Positions 63,080 to 64,000 of a DNA stretch of 64,000 bases are shown piece after piece. The stretch spans positions 124,001 to 188,000 of the forward strand of contig CAYRHN010000003.1 in assembly GCA_964424115.1 (NCBI GenBank). The letters run 5' to 3'. Source of the stretch: CAYRHN01 sp964424115. GTDB taxonomy: Bacteria > Chloroflexota > Anaerolineae > Anaerolineales > Anaerolineaceae. The notes beneath the pieces were generated by a model that saw only the letters and a list, made by a program, of their open reading frames with translations, had not been told where the DNA came from and ran no database searches. A program made the translations under genes and the position numbers. Each line of letters starts with the position of its first letter. Position 1 is the first letter of the stretch.

Positions 63080-64000
63080 ATGAAACCAATTATTGATACC
63101 ATGCAAGCCCAATTGAAACACAATCAGCCTTTCGCCCTGGCGACGGTCATTACGCGCAACGGCTCGGCGCCGCGCTCAGCGGGGGCCAAGATGTTGGTGA
63201 CCGCCAAAGGCGCTTCGGTGGGCACGGTGGGCGGGGGGGCGCTGGAGGCCAATGTTCAGGGCCTGGCTTTACAGGTGATCGAGGGGAAGAAACCGCGGGC
63301 TGTGATCGAGAAATTCGAGTTCAGCGGGCGCGAAGCTGCTTCGATGGATGCCATTTGCGGGGGGCAGGTGGAGGTGTTAGTGGAACGGGTCGATCCAGCC
63401 GATCCGCATACCCGCGCAGTGATCGAAGGGCTGGGCGCAGCAGCCGCTGCGCACCGCAAGGCCTGGCTGGTCACCAGCCTGCCGGACGCACGGCAAGCCC
63501 TGGTGGGGCAGGAGGGACTGCTGGCCGGGGAGCTGCCCGCCGGGCTGGAGCTGGAACAGGTTAGAGAGATCAGCTTGCCGGAGGCGCTGCGCCTTGAAGG
63601 CGCCCGGATGGGGGCGATGGTCGAGCCGGTCAATATTGCCGGGACGGCCTACATCTTCGGGGCGGGGCATGTCTCGCGCAGCCTGGCCGGTTTCACCAAG
63701 GCGGTCGGCTTTTGGACGGTGGTGCTGGACGACCGGGCGGAATACGCCAACGCAGAGCGCTTCCCCACCGCGGACCGGTTGGTAGTGCTGAATTCGTTCG
63801 AAAATATCCTGGCGCAGGCCCCGCTTGACCAGGACAGCTTTGCCGTGATCGTCACGCGCGGGCACCTGAACGACCTGGAGGTGCTGGCCCAGGTATTGAG
63901 GTCGGAAGCCGGGTATATCGGCATGATCGGCAGCCGGCGCAAGGTGGCGTTGATCTTCGAAGAGTTACGCCGGCGCGGCTACAGCGAGGAGGATATCCGG
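63080..64000 (+). CDS. XdhC/CoxI family molybdenum-enzyme maturation protein (3' partial)
   Basis: The first 307 codons of a gene that runs past the window end. The XdhC_CoxI domain starts with ALATVITRNGSAPRSAGAKM and GASVGTVGGGALEANV, with AICGGQVEVLVE next. The second, Rossmann-like XdhC_C domain begins YIFGAGHVSRSLAGFTKAVG and has VLDDRAEYANAERFPTAD and GYIGMIGSRRKV. Such proteins load sulfurated molybdenum cofactor into xanthine dehydrogenase or CO dehydrogenase-type enzymes. The ATG follows TGGAGA. Other molybdo-enzyme genes would be expected just beyond the window; none lies before it. Confidence 0.92.
   Translation, partial: MKPIIDTMQAQLKHNQPFALATVITRNGSAPRSAGAKMLVTAKGASVGTVGGGALEANVQGLALQVIEGKKPRAVIEKFEFSGREAASMDAICGGQVEVLVERVDPADPHTRAVIEGLGAAAAAHRKAWLVTSLPDARQALVGQEGLLAGELPAGLELEQVREISLPEALRLEGARMGAMVEPVNIAGTAYIFGAGHVSRSLAGFTKAVGFWTVVLDDRAEYANAERFPTADRLVVLNSFENILAQAPLDQDSFAVIVTRGHLNDLEVLAQVLRSEAGYIGMIGSRRKVALIFEELRRRGYSEEDIR

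Overview
The window is GC-rich, bacterial and gene-dense. The mix of contents suggests a member of the Chloroflexota, probably Anaerolineae-like: large secreted beta-helix proteins, lipoproteins with Thr/Pro-rich linkers, a Ser/Thr kinase with an extracellular propeller, a cluster of copper proteins, and extracellular proteins ending in an aromatic-LP-hydrophobic tail. That taxonomic call is an inference from gene content; there is no rRNA or tRNA gene here to confirm it. Both ends are cut: a TrkA-C domain tail at the left and an XdhC-family gene at the right.

Region 1 (1-19.9 kb, all + strand) is a copper and cell-surface region. It holds a two-component pair (2909-4892), a CopC protein and a CopC-CopD fusion (4901-7128), a small degenerate receiver-like protein, a 1664-residue surface protein, three consecutive two-cupredoxin-domain proteins (12848-17925), a small membrane-anchored protein and a subtilase. 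The three cupredoxin proteins are the most striking find. Protein A keeps copper ligands only in domain 1, protein B keeps trinuclear-site histidines only in domain 2, and protein C has lost all of them. Together A and B supply exactly one type 1 site and eight trinuclear-site histidines, which suggests a heteromeric, ceruloplasmin-like multicopper oxidase split over three genes. Four proteins here (374, 7778, 15517 and 18476) share a C-terminal tail that looks like a sorting or anchoring signal.

Region 2 (20-26.3 kb, mostly - strand) has a TetR regulator with a clear promoter and operator, a small membrane protein, a DUF2179 membrane protein, asparagine synthase, an opine-type dehydrogenase and a cobalamin-binding mutase-like protein. 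Region 3 (26.5-34 kb) is housekeeping or mixed: an Fe-S protein, a luciferase-like oxidoreductase, a NUDIX hydrolase, an M1 peptidase lipoprotein and a Ser/Thr kinase. Region 4 starts with a DUF4380 gene, followed by a visibly AT-rich two-gene island (34986-36529).

Region 5 (36.7-50.2 kb) is an L-arabinose locus. A LacI regulator with a consensus promoter and repeated operator is followed by a YtfQ/YtfR/YtfT/YjfF-type furanose ABC transporter, a lipoprotein, a zinc dehydrogenase, araB, araD, araA and a DUF4380 protein, closed by a rho-independent terminator. One permease carries an extra C-terminal extracytoplasmic domain. Region 6 (50.3-64 kb) contains flavodoxin, a lipase-like hydrolase, PPOX and flavin reductase proteins, a methyltransferase, several lipoproteins, an MBOAT/SGNH acylation module with a 45-residue partner, two GNAT proteins and XdhC.

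Intergenic DNA carries several short repeat families. One (period about 7-10 bases, core AATCGTNAATC) lies upstream of six start codons, directly abutting most of them, and is always in gene orientation. Another (core TTAACCACAGATNNACACAGATAA) follows stop codons, often supplies the TAA itself, and forms arrays with an exact 10-base period at 54.1-54.3 kb. No CRISPR array, tRNA, rRNA, insertion sequence or prophage was seen.
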